This document shows positions 9,604 through 19,021 of a stretch of DNA of 64,000 nucleotides, one piece after another. The number at the start of each line of letters is the position of its first letter. Within the stretch, counting starts at the first letter, position 1. The stretch is taken from the NCBI GenBank assembly GCA_002840015.1, contig PGZE01000031.1:1-64000 (forward strand). The letters are read 5' to 3'. The translations under genes and the position numbers were made by a program. Source of the DNA: Gammaproteobacteria bacterium HGW-Gammaproteobacteria-2. Its GTDB lineage: Bacteria > Pseudomonadota > Gammaproteobacteria > Xanthomonadales > Xanthomonadaceae. The notes under the pieces were generated by a model that searched no databases, had not been told where the DNA came from, and worked only from the letters and a program-made list of their open reading frames with translations.

Positions 9604-10962
9604 GTGGCCCAGACCCCTTCCACTGCTGCGGGCTTGTTGAGTGGGCTCGGTAATTTAACCGAGCTTCGCCAGCGCTTGTTGTTCGTCGTTGGTGCGTTGA
9701 TCGTGTATCGCATCGGTACGTTCATTCCGGTGCCTGGTATCGATCCGGCGGCGATGGTGCGATTGATGGAGCAGCAACAAGGCACCATCATCGACATGTT
9801 CAACATGTTTTCCGGCGGCGCGTTATCGCGCTTGAGCCTGTTTGCATTGAACGTGATGCCGTACATCTCGGCGTCGATCATCATCCAGTTGTGCGCGCAG
9901 ATTTTTCCTAGCCTGCAGGCATTACGCAAGGAAGGCGAGAGTGGTCGTCGCAAGCTGACTCAGTGGACACGTTACTTCACCGTATTGCTGGCGATGGGTC
10001 AGGCTGCTGGTGTTGCTCTGGCGTTGCAGAGCCAAGGCGCCGGTGGTGGCATTCCCGTCGTTTACAACCCAGGCTTTGGCTTCGTGGCTACTGCGGTGGT
10101 CTCGTTGACGGCTGGCACCCTGTTTCTGATGTGGTTGGGTGAGCAGGTTACGGAACGCGGTGTAGGTAACGGCATTTCGTTGATTATTTTCGCGGGCATT
10201 GTCGCCGGCCTTCCCAGTGCCGTCATCGGCACTTTGCAGATGGTTGGCCGCGGTGAGATGAGCGCGATACTGGTGTTTTTCGTGTTCGCCCTGGTGCTTG
10301 GTGTCACCTATTTTGTGGTGTTTGTCGAGCGCGGTCAGCGCCGAATCACCGTGAATTATGCTCGTCGTCAAGGAGGGCGTCAGGCCTACATGAATCAGAG
10401 CTCGCACCTGCCGCTTAAGCTGAACATGTCGGGCGTAATCCCTGCCATTTTTGCCTCCAGCTTGATCATGTTTCCGGCAACTGCAGCTAGCTGGTTCAGC
10501 GATGCCAGCAGCAGCCTGTTGTTGCAACGTGTTTCACAAGCGCTGGCTCCGGGCGAAGCACTGCATATCGTGCTCTACGGTGCGCTGATAGCCGGGTTTG
10601 CTTTCTTCTACACGGCACTGGTTTTCAATTCGCAGGAAACTGCCGACAATCTCAAGAAGTCAGGTGCGCTGATTCCGGGCATCCGGCCTGGGCGGGCAAC
10701 CGCTGAGTATGTCGATGCGGTGCTGACCCGTTTGACCGCCGTAGGAGCGCTGTATCTGGTGGCGGTGTGCATCCTGCCTGAAATATTGCGTGCCGAGGCC
10801 AATGTTCCGTTTTACTTCGGTGGCACCTCGCTGCTGATTGTTGTTGTCGTGGTCATGGATTTCACTGCGCAGGTGCAGGCACATTTGATGTCGCACCAAT
10901 ACGAAGGCCTGTTGAAGAAGGCCAATTTGAAAGGCGGTTCCCGCGGCGGCTTCGCGCGCTGA
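9604..10962 (+). CDS. secY: Protein translocase subunit SecY
   Basis: SecY is the ten-helix channel of the Sec translocon in the inner membrane, partnered by SecE, SecG and SecA. The product has 452 residues with a GTG start. It contains [14 protein letters not shown] in the first helix, the plug region [20 protein letters not shown], and the C-terminal cytoplasmic loop motifs [15 protein letters not shown] and [22 protein letters not shown]. It is cotranscribed with the spc ribosomal genes. No rpmJ follows it here. Confidence 0.97.
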   Translation: MAQTPSTAAGLLSGLGNLTELRQRLLFVVGALIVYRIGTFIPVPGIDPAAMVRLMEQQQGTIIDMFNMFSGGALSRLSLFALNVMPYISASIIIQLCAQIFPSLQALRKEGESGRRKLTQWTRYFTVLLAMGQAAGVALALQSQGAGGGIPVVYNPGFGFVATAVVSLTAGTLFLMWLGEQVTERGVGNGISLIIFAGIVAGLPSAVIGTLQMVGRGEMSAILVFFVFALVLGVTYFVVFVERGQRRITVNYARRQGGRQAYMNQSSHLPLKLNMSGVIPAIFASSLIMFPATAASWFSDASSSLLLQRVSQALAPGEALHIVLYGALIAGFAFFYTALVFNSQETADNLKKSGALIPGIRPGRATAEYVDAVLTRLTAVGALYLVAVCILPEILRAEANVPFYFGGTSLLIVVVVVMDFTAQVQAHLMSHQYEGLLKKANLKGGSRGGFAR

Positions 10963-10970
10963 ACGCTGAC

Positions 10971-11071
10971 GAACCCTAGGGTTCGAAAGCAACGCCAGAG
11001 CACGGGCAAGTTCCCCGTGCCGGAGCAACCGGTGCCGGTTGGCACTGGGGGCTTCTATATAACCCGAAGCC
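10971..11071. other. Three inverted repeats between secY and rpsM
   Basis: The 161-base secY-rpsM spacer holds three stem-forming sequences. They are a perfect 14-bp palindrome GAACCCTAGGGTTC at 10971-10984, a GCACGGG/CCCGTGC stem around 10999-11020, and GGCTTC/GAAGCC at 11050-11055 and 11066-11071 flanking TATATAACCC. They could end the spc transcript, or form the leader of the alpha operon, which in E. coli is a pseudoknot target of S4. No rpmJ was found. Confidence 0.5.
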
Positions 11072-11123
11072 TTGTTATCATTGTCGATTCACTTGCGCTT
11101 TACTAAGTTTGGAGATTGCGTAG

Positions 11124-11480
11124 ATGGCGCGCATTGCCGGTGTCAACCTTCCCACCCAGAAGCATGTCTGGGTTGGGCTTCAGAGCATTTTCGGCATTGG
11201 CCGTACACGGTCAAAGCAGATTTGCACCTCCGCCGAGGTGGCTCCCGTTACCAAGATCCGTGACCTTAGCGAGCCGGAAGTCGAGCGCTTGCGCGCCGAA
11301 GTCGCGAAGTTCGTGGTCGAGGGTGACCTGCGCCGCGAGGTCGGTATGTCGATCAAGCGGCTGATGGATCTGGGCTGCTATCGCGGTCTGCGTCATCGCC
11401 GTGGTCTGCCGTTGCGTGGTCAGCGCACGCGTACCAACGCCCGTACCCGCAAGGGTCCGCGTCGTGCGATCAAAAAGTAA
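11124..11480 (+). CDS. rpsM: 30S ribosomal protein S13
   Basis: S13 is a 118-residue head protein contacting P-site tRNA and the 50S. It starts [20 protein letters not shown] and contains [31 protein letters not shown] precedes the start. It is the first gene of the alpha operon. Confidence 0.98.
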   Translation: MARIAGVNLPTQKHVWVGLQSIFGIGRTRSKQICTSAEVAPVTKIRDLSEPEVERLRAEVAKFVVEGDLRREVGMSIKRLMDLGCYRGLRHRRGLPLRGQRTRTNARTRKGPRRAIKK

Positions 11481-11490
11481 GGGATAGTCC

Positions 11491-11883
11491 ATGAGCAAGC
11501 CCGCAGCAGGCAAAACCAAGAAAAAGATCAAACGCGTTGTCACCGATGGCATTGCTCACGTGCAAGCGTCGTTCAACAACACGATCATCACCATCACCGA
11601 CCGACAAGGCAACGCGCTTTCCTGGGCGACCTCTGGCGGCGCCGGCTTCCGCGGTTCGCGCAAGTCAACACCGTTTGCCGCCCAGGTGGCAGCGGAAAAG
11701 GCAGGGCGTGTAGCGCTTGATTATGGTGTGAAGACACTTGAAGTGCGGATCAAAGGCCCCGGCCCCGGCCGTGAGTCGGCTGTCCGCTCGCTCAACAACG
11801 TCGGCTACAAGATCACCAACATCATCGATGTTACCCCCATCCCGCACAACGGCTGCCGGCCGCCCAAGAAGCGCCGCGTCTAA
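11491..11883 (+). CDS. rpsK: 30S ribosomal protein S11
   Basis: S11 is a 130-residue platform protein. The block [19 protein letters not shown] and the conserved ending [18 protein letters not shown] are present. It is followed at 14 bases by rpsD. Confidence 0.98.
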   Translation: MSKPAAGKTKKKIKRVVTDGIAHVQASFNNTIITITDRQGNALSWATSGGAGFRGSRKSTPFAAQVAAEKAGRVALDYGVKTLEVRIKGPGPGRESAVRSLNNVGYKITNIIDVTPIPHNGCRPPKKRRV

Positions 11884-11897
11884 GGAGTTAGTTCATC

Positions 11898-12527
11898 ATG
11901 GCCCGCTACATCGGTCCCACCTGTAAACTTGCCCGCCGTGAAGGCGCGGATTTGTCTCTCAAGAGCCCGGCCCGTGCGGTTGACTCCAAGTGCAAGCTTG
12001 AGCAAAAGCCGGGCCAGCATGGCGCCACTGCGCGTCGTGGCAAGCTTTCCGATTACGCCAGCCAGCTGCGCGAAAAGCAGAAGGTCAAGCGCATATACGG
12101 TTTGCTGGAACGTCAGTTCCGCAATTACTACAAAAAGGCTGCGACCAAGCGTGGCAACACGGGTGACACCCTGTTGCAGTTGCTCGAATCGCGTCTGGAC
12201 AATGTTGTCTACCGCATGGGTTTTGCTGTTACCCGCGCCCAGGCCCGTCAATTGGTGTCGCACAAGGCACTGTTGCTGAACGGAAAGCCAGTCAATTTGC
12301 CGTCGTACCAGGTCAAGGTAGGTGACGAAATTGCGCTGACCGAACGTGCCCGTGCGCAACTGCGCGTGCAGGAAGCCTCTGCGCTCAGTTCACAAATGGA
12401 TCTTGTTCCGCACTGGATTGAAGTGGACGGCAAGAAGTTTACCGGCGTTTTCAAGTCGGTCCCCGAGCGTTCCGATCTGCCTTCGGACATCAATGAAGCG
12501 CTGATCGTCGAGCTGTACTCGAAGTAA
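11898..12527 (+). CDS. rpsD: 30S ribosomal protein S4
   Basis: S4 is a 209-residue primary 16S rRNA binder and in E. coli the repressor of the alpha operon. It contains the S4 RNA-binding domain ([40 protein letters not shown]) and the N-terminal [11 protein letters not shown]. Full length. Confidence 0.98.
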   Translation: MARYIGPTCKLARREGADLSLKSPARAVDSKCKLEQKPGQHGATARRGKLSDYASQLREKQKVKRIYGLLERQFRNYYKKAATKRGNTGDTLLQLLESRLDNVVYRMGFAVTRAQARQLVSHKALLLNGKPVNLPSYQVKVGDEIALTERARAQLRVQEASALSSQMDLVPHWIEVDGKKFTGVFKSVPERSDLPSDINEALIVELYSK

Positions 12528-12546
12528 TCTAGGAGATTCGCTGACC

Positions 12547-13542
12547 ATGTCAGTTTCCGCCACCCAGGTGCTGCGTCCCAGCGGCATCGGTATCGAACGA
12601 ATTGCCTCCAATCGCGCCAGAGTCGTGATCGAACCCCTTGAACGCGGTTTCGGTCACACTTTGGGTAATGCATTGCGTCGCGTCCTGTTGTCCGCCATTC
12701 CGGGGTTTGCCATCACGGAAGTCGAGATTGACGGCGTGTTGCACGAATACACCACCGTTGAGGGCCTGCAGGAGGACGTGATTGATGTCCTGCTGAACCT
12801 CAAGGATGTGGCTATCCGTATGCACACCGTTGATCAGACCACGCTTGTGCTCTCCAAACAGGGGCCAGGTGTGGTAACTGCAGGCGACATCCGTACCGAC
12901 CATAATGTGGAAATCATCAACCCCGAGTTGGTGATCTGCAATTTGACCAAAGACATGGCATTGAACATGCGGGTCAAGATCGAGCGTGGTTACGGTTATC
13001 AGCCGAGCACCACCCGTAGGGCGCCTGATGAAGAAGCGCATGCGATCGGTCGGTTGTTGCTCGATGCATCGTTCTGCCCGGTACGTCGTGTGGCCTATTC
13101 GGTTGAAGCCGCTCGTGTCGAGCAGCGTACGGATCTGGACAAGCTGGTTCTCGATATCGAGACCAATGGCACGATCGATGCCGAGGAAGCCGTACGTACG
13201 GCGGCTGACATCCTTACCGATCAGCTTTCGGTGTTCGGTGATTTCACCCAACGTGATCGTGCGGGTGTTCAACCGGCGGTTTCCGGTGTGGATCCGGTGC
13301 TGCTGCGTCCGATCGATGATCTTGAGCTGACCGTGCGTTCGGCCAATTGTCTCAAGGCGGAAAATATCTATTACGTTGGTGATTTGATACAGCGCACGGA
13401 AGTGGAACTGTTGAAGACGCCGAACCTCGGCAAGAAATCGCTTACCGAGATCAAGGAAGTATTGGCCCAGCGCAGTTTGTCGCTTGGGATGAAGCTGGAA
13501 AACTGGCCGCCCGTCGGGTTGCAGCAGGGCATGCTTGGCTGA
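12547..13542 (+). CDS. rpoA: RNA polymerase subunit alpha
   Basis: The alpha subunit starts polymerase assembly and contacts regulators and UP elements. The product has 331 residues. The N-terminal domain has the [18 protein letters not shown] dimer signature, and the C-terminal domain has [20 protein letters not shown] and [19 protein letters not shown]. Both domains are complete. Confidence 0.98.
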   Translation: MSVSATQVLRPSGIGIERIASNRARVVIEPLERGFGHTLGNALRRVLLSAIPGFAITEVEIDGVLHEYTTVEGLQEDVIDVLLNLKDVAIRMHTVDQTTLVLSKQGPGVVTAGDIRTDHNVEIINPELVICNLTKDMALNMRVKIERGYGYQPSTTRRAPDEEAHAIGRLLLDASFCPVRRVAYSVEAARVEQRTDLDKLVLDIETNGTIDAEEAVRTAADILTDQLSVFGDFTQRDRAGVQPAVSGVDPVLLRPIDDLELTVRSANCLKAENIYYVGDLIQRTEVELLKTPNLGKKSLTEIKEVLAQRSLSLGMKLENWPPVGLQQGMLG

Positions 13543-13672
13543 GGTTTGCAGGCAAGTGCCGCCTGGCGGCGGCGCTCGTGCAGACCCGATTTGGGTCGGG
13601 TTGACCAGGCAACGTGTGGATGCGTGGCTGCGGTTGTCGCCCGCTACGAGATAACTTTAGGGAAGCAAGATC

Positions 13673-14056
13673 ATGCGTCACAGAAAATCCGGCCGCAAAC
13701 TCAACCGCACCAGTGCGCATCGTGATGCGATGTTCCGTAACATGGCTGCGTCCTTGATCAATCACGAATTGATCCGCACCACCCTGCCGAAGGCCAAAGA
13801 GCTGCGTCGTGTGGCCGAGCCGTTGATTACGCTCGCCAAAGTCGATGGCGTTGCCAATCGTCGCCTGGCATTTTCTCGTCTGCGCGACAAGCAGGCGGTT
13901 GGCAAGCTGTTCGTCGAAATTGGACCGCGCTATCAGGCGCGTCCCGGCGGCTACCTGCGTATCCTCAAGTGCGGTTTCCGCCCTGGCGACAATGCACCGA
14001 TGGCGTATGTCGAGCTGGTTGATCGGCCGCAGGCCGAGGCCGTCGCGGTCGAGTAA
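13673..14056 (+). CDS. rplQ: 50S ribosomal protein L17
   Basis: L17 is a 127-residue 50S protein with the [20 protein letters not shown] start. It closes the alpha operon. A spacer of 130 bases containing a GACCC/GGGTC stem separates it from rpoA. TTTAGGGAAGCAA precedes the start. Confidence 0.97.
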   Translation: MRHRKSGRKLNRTSAHRDAMFRNMAASLINHELIRTTLPKAKELRRVAEPLITLAKVDGVANRRLAFSRLRDKQAVGKLFVEIGPRYQARPGGYLRILKCGFRPGDNAPMAYVELVDRPQAEAVAVE

Positions 14057-14081
14057 ACCTCGCCATGGCAGTGAACTGACC

Positions 14082-14104
14082 GAACCCGGCCTTGTGCCGG
14101 GTTC
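14082..14104 (+). terminator. Hairpin after rplQ, probable end of alpha operon
   Basis: GAACCCGGC and GCCGGGTTC form a perfect 9-bp stem with a five-base loop 25 bases after the rplQ stop, followed by a T-containing but not uniform tail (GTCGTTTCGG). It is the likely transcription end of the ribosomal operon. Confidence 0.7.
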
Positions 14105-14150
14105 GTCGTTTCGGGTTCGTCAGCAGCAGTGTAGGTGCGGACAAGAGACG

Positions 14151-14273
14151 CTCTCGCCAGACTCGCCAAGGAGCCAATCGGTCTCGCCGTGGACGCGATC
14201 GACGGTAACGGCAATGATCAGCCTGCCGATGCCGTCGGCCAGCCATTCCGTCGCTTGGCGTACTTGGCGAGAG
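14151..14273. repeat. Hairpin-ended repeat element, copy 1
   Basis: The arms at 14151-14170 (CTCTCGCCAGACTCGCCAAG) and 14254-14273 are inverted copies matching at 16 of 20 positions, about 123 bases end to end with a non-coding interior. The same CTCGCCAAG-type arm recurs at 16540-16730 on the other side of dsbB-DAHP synthase. The rest of the 440-base rplQ-dsbB gap holds a terminator and one further short repeat. The structure suggests a non-autonomous mobile element or a REP-like family; no transposase is present. Confidence 0.55.
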
Positions 14274-14383
14274 CCGTTGTGCGTGTGCCGAAAAATTGCC
14301 AGGGGATGGACCGCCACCGTCATCAATAACGCATGAATATCAGCCGCGTGGCAATCTATAAAACACCATAAAAACAAAAAGCT

Positions 14384-14412
14384 GGATTGATTCGCTGCGC
14401 TCGCAATGACGC
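14384..14412. repeat. Short interspersed repeat of the GTCATTGCGAGCGCAGCGAA type
   Basis: The segment reads CTGGATTGATTCGCTGCGCT followed by CGCAATGAC. Its reverse complement matches the GTCATTGCGAGC-GAAGCAATCC palindromic repeat that I recall as widely scattered in proteobacterial intergenic regions. Only one copy is visible here, so the identification rests on recall of the motif. Confidence 0.45.
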
Positions 14413-14496
14413 AGGATGTGACTTGTTCAAGGTTCCTTTGCCACAGTATTTCGTTGCTGTGCGATCATGCCACCGATAGCCAAGACGGAGTTCACA

Positions 14497-15003
14497 ATGC
14501 CTGCCAACCCCTTTGCCTGGAGCTTTCGCGCGCAGTTTGTGTTTGCCGCGCTTGCCTGTTCTTCGTTGCTTGCGTTCGCGCTGTACTCGCAGCGCAGCCT
14601 TTTACTCGATCCGTGTCCGCTGTGCATCCTGCAACGGGTAGTGTTCATGGCGCTTGCGGTGGCCTTTGCCATCGGTGCATTGCATGCGCCACGCTCGCGC
14701 AATGGGCGCAGGGTCTACGGCGTGGTTGCAGCGTTGCTCGCGGCAACCGGTGCGGCAATTGCCAGCCGTCACCTTTGGTTGCAATCTCTGCCCCCTGAGT
14801 TGGTGCCGGCTTGTGGCCCGGGTTTGAGCTACATGCTTGAGGTTTTTCCGCTCAGTGACGTGATCCGCGATGTGTTCACCGGCTCGGGCGAATGCGCCAA
14901 GGTGGATTGGCGTCTGCTGGGGTTGTCGATGCCGGGCTGGACTCTGATCTGGTACCTGTTTCTCGGTTTTGGTGCGCTCTGGGCGGGTTTTCGCCGCCGC
15001 TGA
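14497..15003 (+). CDS. dsbB: Disulfide bond formation protein DsbB
   Basis: DsbB is the inner-membrane oxidase that re-oxidises periplasmic DsbA and passes electrons to quinone. ATG 14497 has GGAG seven bases upstream and gives 168 residues with four membrane segments. The first periplasmic cysteine pair is in DPCPLCILQR. The second pair is in VPACGPGLSYML and TGSGECAKVDW. Both redox pairs are intact. No dsbA is in the window. It is followed directly by the DAHP synthase gene. Confidence 0.93.
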   Translation: MPANPFAWSFRAQFVFAALACSSLLAFALYSQRSLLLDPCPLCILQRVVFMALAVAFAIGALHAPRSRNGRRVYGVVAALLAATGAAIASRHLWLQSLPPELVPACGPGLSYMLEVFPLSDVIRDVFTGSGECAKVDWRLLGLSMPGWTLIWYLFLGFGALWAGFRRR

Positions 15004-15077
15004 TTGTGCCGCGTACTTGCGTCACCGGCGAGCTGTGGCATGATGCAATGATGCATCGCACAAAGATACCCGCCACC

Positions 15078-16472
15078 ATGAACTCTCAAGAACGCTCATT
15101 GCAACCGGTTTCACTTGCCAAGGATTGGTCGCCCGCAACGTGGCGTACCCGTGAAGGGCTGCAAATGCCGACCTATCCGGACGCCGATGCACTTGCCAAT
15201 ACATTGGCCGAACTGGGGCGCATGCCGCCGCTGGTTACCTCATGGGAGATTCTGTCGCTCAAGCAACAGATCGCTGACGCGCAGGAAGGGCGGCGCTTCC
15301 TGTTGCAGGGTGGTGATTGTGCCGAGAGTTTTGCCGATTGCGAATCCACCATCATTTCCAACCGGCTGAAAGTTCTGCTGCAGATGAGCCTGGTGTTGGT
15401 ACACGGTATGCGGCTGCCGGTGTTGCGGGTCGGCCGCTTCGCGGGCCAATACGCCAAGCCACGCTCGGCCGATAGCGAAACAATCGATGGTGTCACCTTG
15501 CCGACGTATCGCGGCGATTTCATCAATGCGCCGGAGTTCACCGAGGCGGCGCGTATTCCCGATCCGCGACGGATGATCCGTGGTCATGCGCGCTCGGCGA
15601 TGACCATGAACTTTGTGCGTTCGCTGATCGATGGCGGTTTCGCTGATTTGCATCACCCTGAATACTGGGATCTGGGTTGGGTTGGGCGCTCGCCGCTAGC
15701 CGGCGAGTATCAGCGGATGGTGGGTGCCATCGGCGATGCCGTTCGTTTCATGGAGACGCTTTCGGGCGCGTCGGTGCATAATCTCAAGCGCGTTGATTTT
15801 TATACCTCGCACGAGGCGCTGTTACTGCCTTACGAGGAGGCACTGACGCGCGAAGTGCCGCGCCAGTGGGGCTGGTTCAACATGTCCACCCATTACCCGT
15901 GGATCGGCATGCGCACGGCTGCGCTTGAGGGTGCTCACGTTGAATATTTGCGCGGGGTGCGCAATCCGATTGCTGTGAAGATCGGGCCATCAGTAACGCC
16001 GGAGCGTTTGATTCCGTTGATCGATGCTCTCAATCCCAATGACGAGCCGGGGCGATTGACCCTGATTCATCGCATGGGTGCAGCGCACATCGCCAAGGCA
16101 CTGCCACCGCTGCTGGAAGCCGTGCGTCGTGAAGGCCGACGGGTGCTGTGGGTGTCTGACCCGATGCACGGCAACACCGAGAGCACCAGCAATGGTTACA
16201 AGACGCGCCGCTTCGACAACATTCGCGCTGAAGTGGACCAGGCGTTTGATCTGCATGCGGCCGCCGGAACGCATCTGGGCGGCGTGCATCTGGAGTTGAC
16301 TGGCGAGGATGTCACCGAGTGCATGGGTGGTGCGCGCGAACTGAGCGAAATCGATCTCGAACGCGCCTACCGCACCTGCGTTGACCCACGTTTGAACTAC
16401 GAGCAGTCGCTGGAAATCGCGATGCTGATCGTGCGCAAGCATGCACAGATGAAAGCGCCCGCGCACGCCTGA
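15078..16472 (+). CDS. Class II 3-deoxy-7-phosphoheptulonate synthase (DAHP synthase)
   Basis: This enzyme condenses phosphoenolpyruvate and erythrose 4-phosphate, the first step of the shikimate pathway. From ATG 15078 the product has 464 residues. Class II markers include the LQGGDCAESF block, GRFAGQYAKPRS, the RGDFIN segment, NLKRVDFYTSHEALLLPYEE, DPMHGNT and GGVHLELTGEDVTECMGG. ATGs at 15048 and 15051 extend the N-terminus by about ten residues and are possible, because no strong ribosome binding site decides. Class II enzymes are the common form in Xanthomonadales and plants. Confidence 0.93.
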   Translation: MNSQERSLQPVSLAKDWSPATWRTREGLQMPTYPDADALANTLAELGRMPPLVTSWEILSLKQQIADAQEGRRFLLQGGDCAESFADCESTIISNRLKVLLQMSLVLVHGMRLPVLRVGRFAGQYAKPRSADSETIDGVTLPTYRGDFINAPEFTEAARIPDPRRMIRGHARSAMTMNFVRSLIDGGFADLHHPEYWDLGWVGRSPLAGEYQRMVGAIGDAVRFMETLSGASVHNLKRVDFYTSHEALLLPYEEALTREVPRQWGWFNMSTHYPWIGMRTAALEGAHVEYLRGVRNPIAVKIGPSVTPERLIPLIDALNPNDEPGRLTLIHRMGAAHIAKALPPLLEAVRREGRRVLWVSDPMHGNTESTSNGYKTRRFDNIRAEVDQAFDLHAAAGTHLGGVHLELTGEDVTECMGGARELSEIDLERAYRTCVDPRLNYEQSLEIAMLIVRKHAQMKAPAHA

Positions 16473-16539
16473 TCCGATGTCGGTTGGTGGCCACGAGTCC
16501 CGCTCAAGTCATTCCGGTGGTGCGGCACACAATCGGGTG

Positions 16540-16730
16540 TTCTCGCCAAGACGCCAAGCGCGCCAAGAGAGCAAAAGGATAAATTTGCAGGCGGGTCGTT
16601 GACGTTTCCGCATCAATCCATTGAGCGCGGCTCCGGCGTGTTGGAGATGGTGTATGCAGGGCTAACCGACGCGTCAATCGCCTTCAGCAAGCGGATGGTG
16701 TCCTTGGCGTTGTTGACGTCTTGGCGAGAG
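16540..16730. repeat. Hairpin-ended repeat element, copy 2
   Basis: The left arm at 16540-16570 contains CTCGCCAAGACGCCAAGCG and the right arm at 16702-16730 is its imperfect inverse (CCTTGGCGTTG...GTCTTGGCGAGAG). The element fills most of the 349-base gap between the DAHP synthase and dipeptidase genes. Arms resemble copy 1 at 14151-14273; the interiors do not obviously match. No coding capacity is seen. Confidence 0.5.
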
Positions 16731-16821
16731 CACTGCTTTCGCGGTACCTGCACGCACGGGCAAGCCGAGTTCGATTACGATGGGTGACGCCGTAACCTGC
16801 CGTCTGGCCTTGGAGATTCCT

Positions 16822-18033
16822 GTGCCCCGATTCTGCAAATTGATGCTGTTTTCCCTCCTTGTGATGCTGGCTGCAAATGCCGTAGCTGCGCCATCCCCAG
16901 CGCAGCAGGCGGAGCGTGCTGCCGCATTGGCACACCAGGTGCTGCTGGCCGATACCCATATCGACGCGCCGTATCGGCTTGAGGAGGATGGTTGGCGTGA
17001 TTTGAGTCTGGCCACGGCGGATCGTGATTTTGATTTGGTCAAGGCGCTTCGCGGCGGCCTCGATCTGGCTTTCATGTCGATTTATACGCCATCGGCGTTG
17101 GATGCCAGTGGCGGTAATCGGGCTGTGGCCGATCGCTTGATTGATTCGGTGGAAGCCATGGTTGGCCGCAATCCGGCGGGTTTTGTCATTGTACGAACCC
17201 CCGAAGAGGCCATCGCTGCAAAGGCGGGCGGCAAGCTGGCACTGGCGCTGGGCATGGAGAACGGCGCGGCAATTGGCGACAGCCTTGACGGGTTGCGTCA
17301 CTTCCATGCCCGTGGCGTGCGCTACATCACGCTGGCGCATGCCATGGCCAATCGCCTGGCCGATTCATCGTACGACGTGGAGCATCGCCGTGAAGGTGGT
17401 CTCAGCCCGTTTGGTGTGGAAGTGGTGACGGAAATGAATCGTTTGGGGGTAATGGTCGATGTCTCGCATCTGTCCGACGATGCAGTGCGCTCGGTGCTGG
17501 CAGCAAGCAAGGCGCCGGTGATCGCGTCGCATTCCTCGGCGCGGCATTTCACTCCAGGCTGGGAGCGCAACCTCAGCGATGCGTTGATCGACGCGATCGG
17601 TGTGAACGGTGGCGTCATCCAGGTCACCTTCGGCTCGGGCTTTGTCAGCAGTGCGGCCAATCAGTGGCAGGATGCACAGAAAGCCGCACGCAAAGCGGCC
17701 GGCATTGCCGATGCAGGCGCCGACGCCGATGCGTTCGATACCGCCTATCGCAGCGCGCATCCGTACCCCTACGCCACCGCAGCAACGGTTGCCGATCACA
17801 TCGATTACATTGCCAAGCGGATCGGCATCGATCATGTCGGGCTGGGCTCGGATTTTGATGGCGTTGGCGACTCGCTGCCCAGTAATCTCAAGGATGTGTC
17901 GCAATACCCCCATCTGATCGCCGAACTGATCAAACGCGGCTTCAGCGACGAACAGATCGCCAAGATCGCTGGCGGCAACCTGCTGCGGGTGTGGGCTGCG
18001 GTGGAACACTACGCGCAGACGCACCAGCCATGA
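16822..18033 (+). CDS. M19 family (renal-type) membrane dipeptidase, exported
   Basis: The protein is a zinc dipeptidase of peptidase family M19, predicted to cleave dipeptides in the periplasm. GGAG ahead of GTG 16822 supports this start and gives 403 residues with a signal peptide (MLFSLLVMLAANAVAAPSPA). The metal and active-site blocks are seen as LLADTHIDAPYR (HxD), MENGAAIG, VDVSHLSD, PVIASHSSARHF and GLGSDFDGVGD. An upstream ATG at 16780 only adds residues before the signal. The hydrolase gene that follows overlaps its stop. Confidence 0.9.
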   Translation: MPRFCKLMLFSLLVMLAANAVAAPSPAQQAERAAALAHQVLLADTHIDAPYRLEEDGWRDLSLATADRDFDLVKALRGGLDLAFMSIYTPSALDASGGNRAVADRLIDSVEAMVGRNPAGFVIVRTPEEAIAAKAGGKLALALGMENGAAIGDSLDGLRHFHARGVRYITLAHAMANRLADSSYDVEHRREGGLSPFGVEVVTEMNRLGVMVDVSHLSDDAVRSVLAASKAPVIASHSSARHFTPGWERNLSDALIDAIGVNGGVIQVTFGSGFVSSAANQWQDAQKAARKAAGIADAGADADAFDTAYRSAHPYPYATAATVADHIDYIAKRIGIDHVGLGSDFDGVGDSLPSNLKDVSQYPHLIAELIKRGFSDEQIAKIAGGNLLRVWAAVEHYAQTHQP

Positions 18034-18980
18034 TCGGGAAGGCCCGGCGACGCGCTTTGCAGGCTTTTCCGACGCGCTGGCGCATTGCCTTATTGCTGGT
18101 GTTATTTGCCGGTTGCGCCGTGGTCAGCGTCGAGCAAAATCCGGGCAACCAGGCCGATGCCTACCTCGCCGAGCACCATCGTGGTGATGCGCAGGTGCGG
18201 CATCAGCAATTTCATTCTGATGCAGCCACGCTGGCTTATGTCAGCGTGGGCGAGCCGGGCCGGCCAGCGGTGGTGTTTGTCCATGGCACACCGGGGCGCT
18301 GGAGCGACTTCGTTCATTTTCTCGCCGAGCCAGCATTGCAGAAGCAGGCGTATCTGGTGTCGCTCGACCGCCCTGGCTGGGGCGGGTCGAGCATGGCGCA
18401 GCAACCGCAGCGTATAACCTTGCGGCTGCAATCCAGCCTCATCGGCCCCTTCCTGCAAACGCTTGCCGAGCAAAGTAACGGTTGTGGCATCGTTTTGGTC
18501 GGGCATTCGTTGGGGGGCTCGCTGGTGGCGCGTCTGGCCATGGACTACCCGCAATGGGTGCGTGGACTGGTGATCATTGCCGGTTCGATCGACCCGGAAT
18601 TGGGCCGGCCACGCTGGTACAACACGCTGGCATCGCTGCCGCCGGTGCGCTGGCTGACACCCAAACCGTTGCGCAAGGCCAACACCGAGATCATGCCCTT
18701 GCACGATGACCTGCTGGCCATGGCGCCGGCCTGGGCGGACTTGGCTATTCCGGTGACGCTTATCCAGGGTCTTGGTGATCGACTGGTTTCACCACGCAAC
18801 GCGCAATACGCGCGCAAGGTGGTCACCGGGCAGCAGCTGAACGTGGTCGAAGTGCCCGAGCAGGGGCACTTCCTGATCTGGGATCAGCCGCACTGGGTAA
18901 ATGAGGCGATAGATACGACTTTGGCGCGCGTGCGTGGGGCGTGCAACGGCGCGCGGATTGCACAGCCGGCACCCAGGTAA
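18030..18980 (+). CDS. Alpha/beta hydrolase, probable lipoprotein
   Basis: The start at ATG 18030 overlaps the dipeptidase stop (ATGA), so the two genes are coupled. The 316-residue product has a lipobox (LFAGC, cysteine near residue 30), an oxyanion-hole HGTPG, the nucleophile elbow GHSLGG, an acid residue region LIQGLGDRLVSP and a catalytic histidine in EQGHFLIWD. It is therefore an active serine hydrolase of the alpha/beta fold anchored to a membrane. The substrate is not predictable. Confidence 0.85.
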   Translation: MIGKARRRALQAFPTRWRIALLLVLFAGCAVVSVEQNPGNQADAYLAEHHRGDAQVRHQQFHSDAATLAYVSVGEPGRPAVVFVHGTPGRWSDFVHFLAEPALQKQAYLVSLDRPGWGGSSMAQQPQRITLRLQSSLIGPFLQTLAEQSNGCGIVLVGHSLGGSLVARLAMDYPQWVRGLVIIAGSIDPELGRPRWYNTLASLPPVRWLTPKPLRKANTEIMPLHDDLLAMAPAWADLAIPVTLIQGLGDRLVSPRNAQYARKVVTGQQLNVVEVPEQGHFLIWDQPHWVNEAIDTTLARVRGACNGARIAQPAPR

Positions 18981-19021
18981 CCCCATGACGGCAGCGGCGC
19001 GCTGAACAAACGTACATCATC

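Noticed and set aside
10963-11123. rpmJ expected after secY
   Set aside because: No L36-like frame exists in the spacer; it is commonly located elsewhere in this order.
14892-15077. N-terminal extension of the DAHP synthase into dsbB
   Set aside because: The extension overlaps the intact dsbB coding sequence and is not part of class II DAHP synthases.
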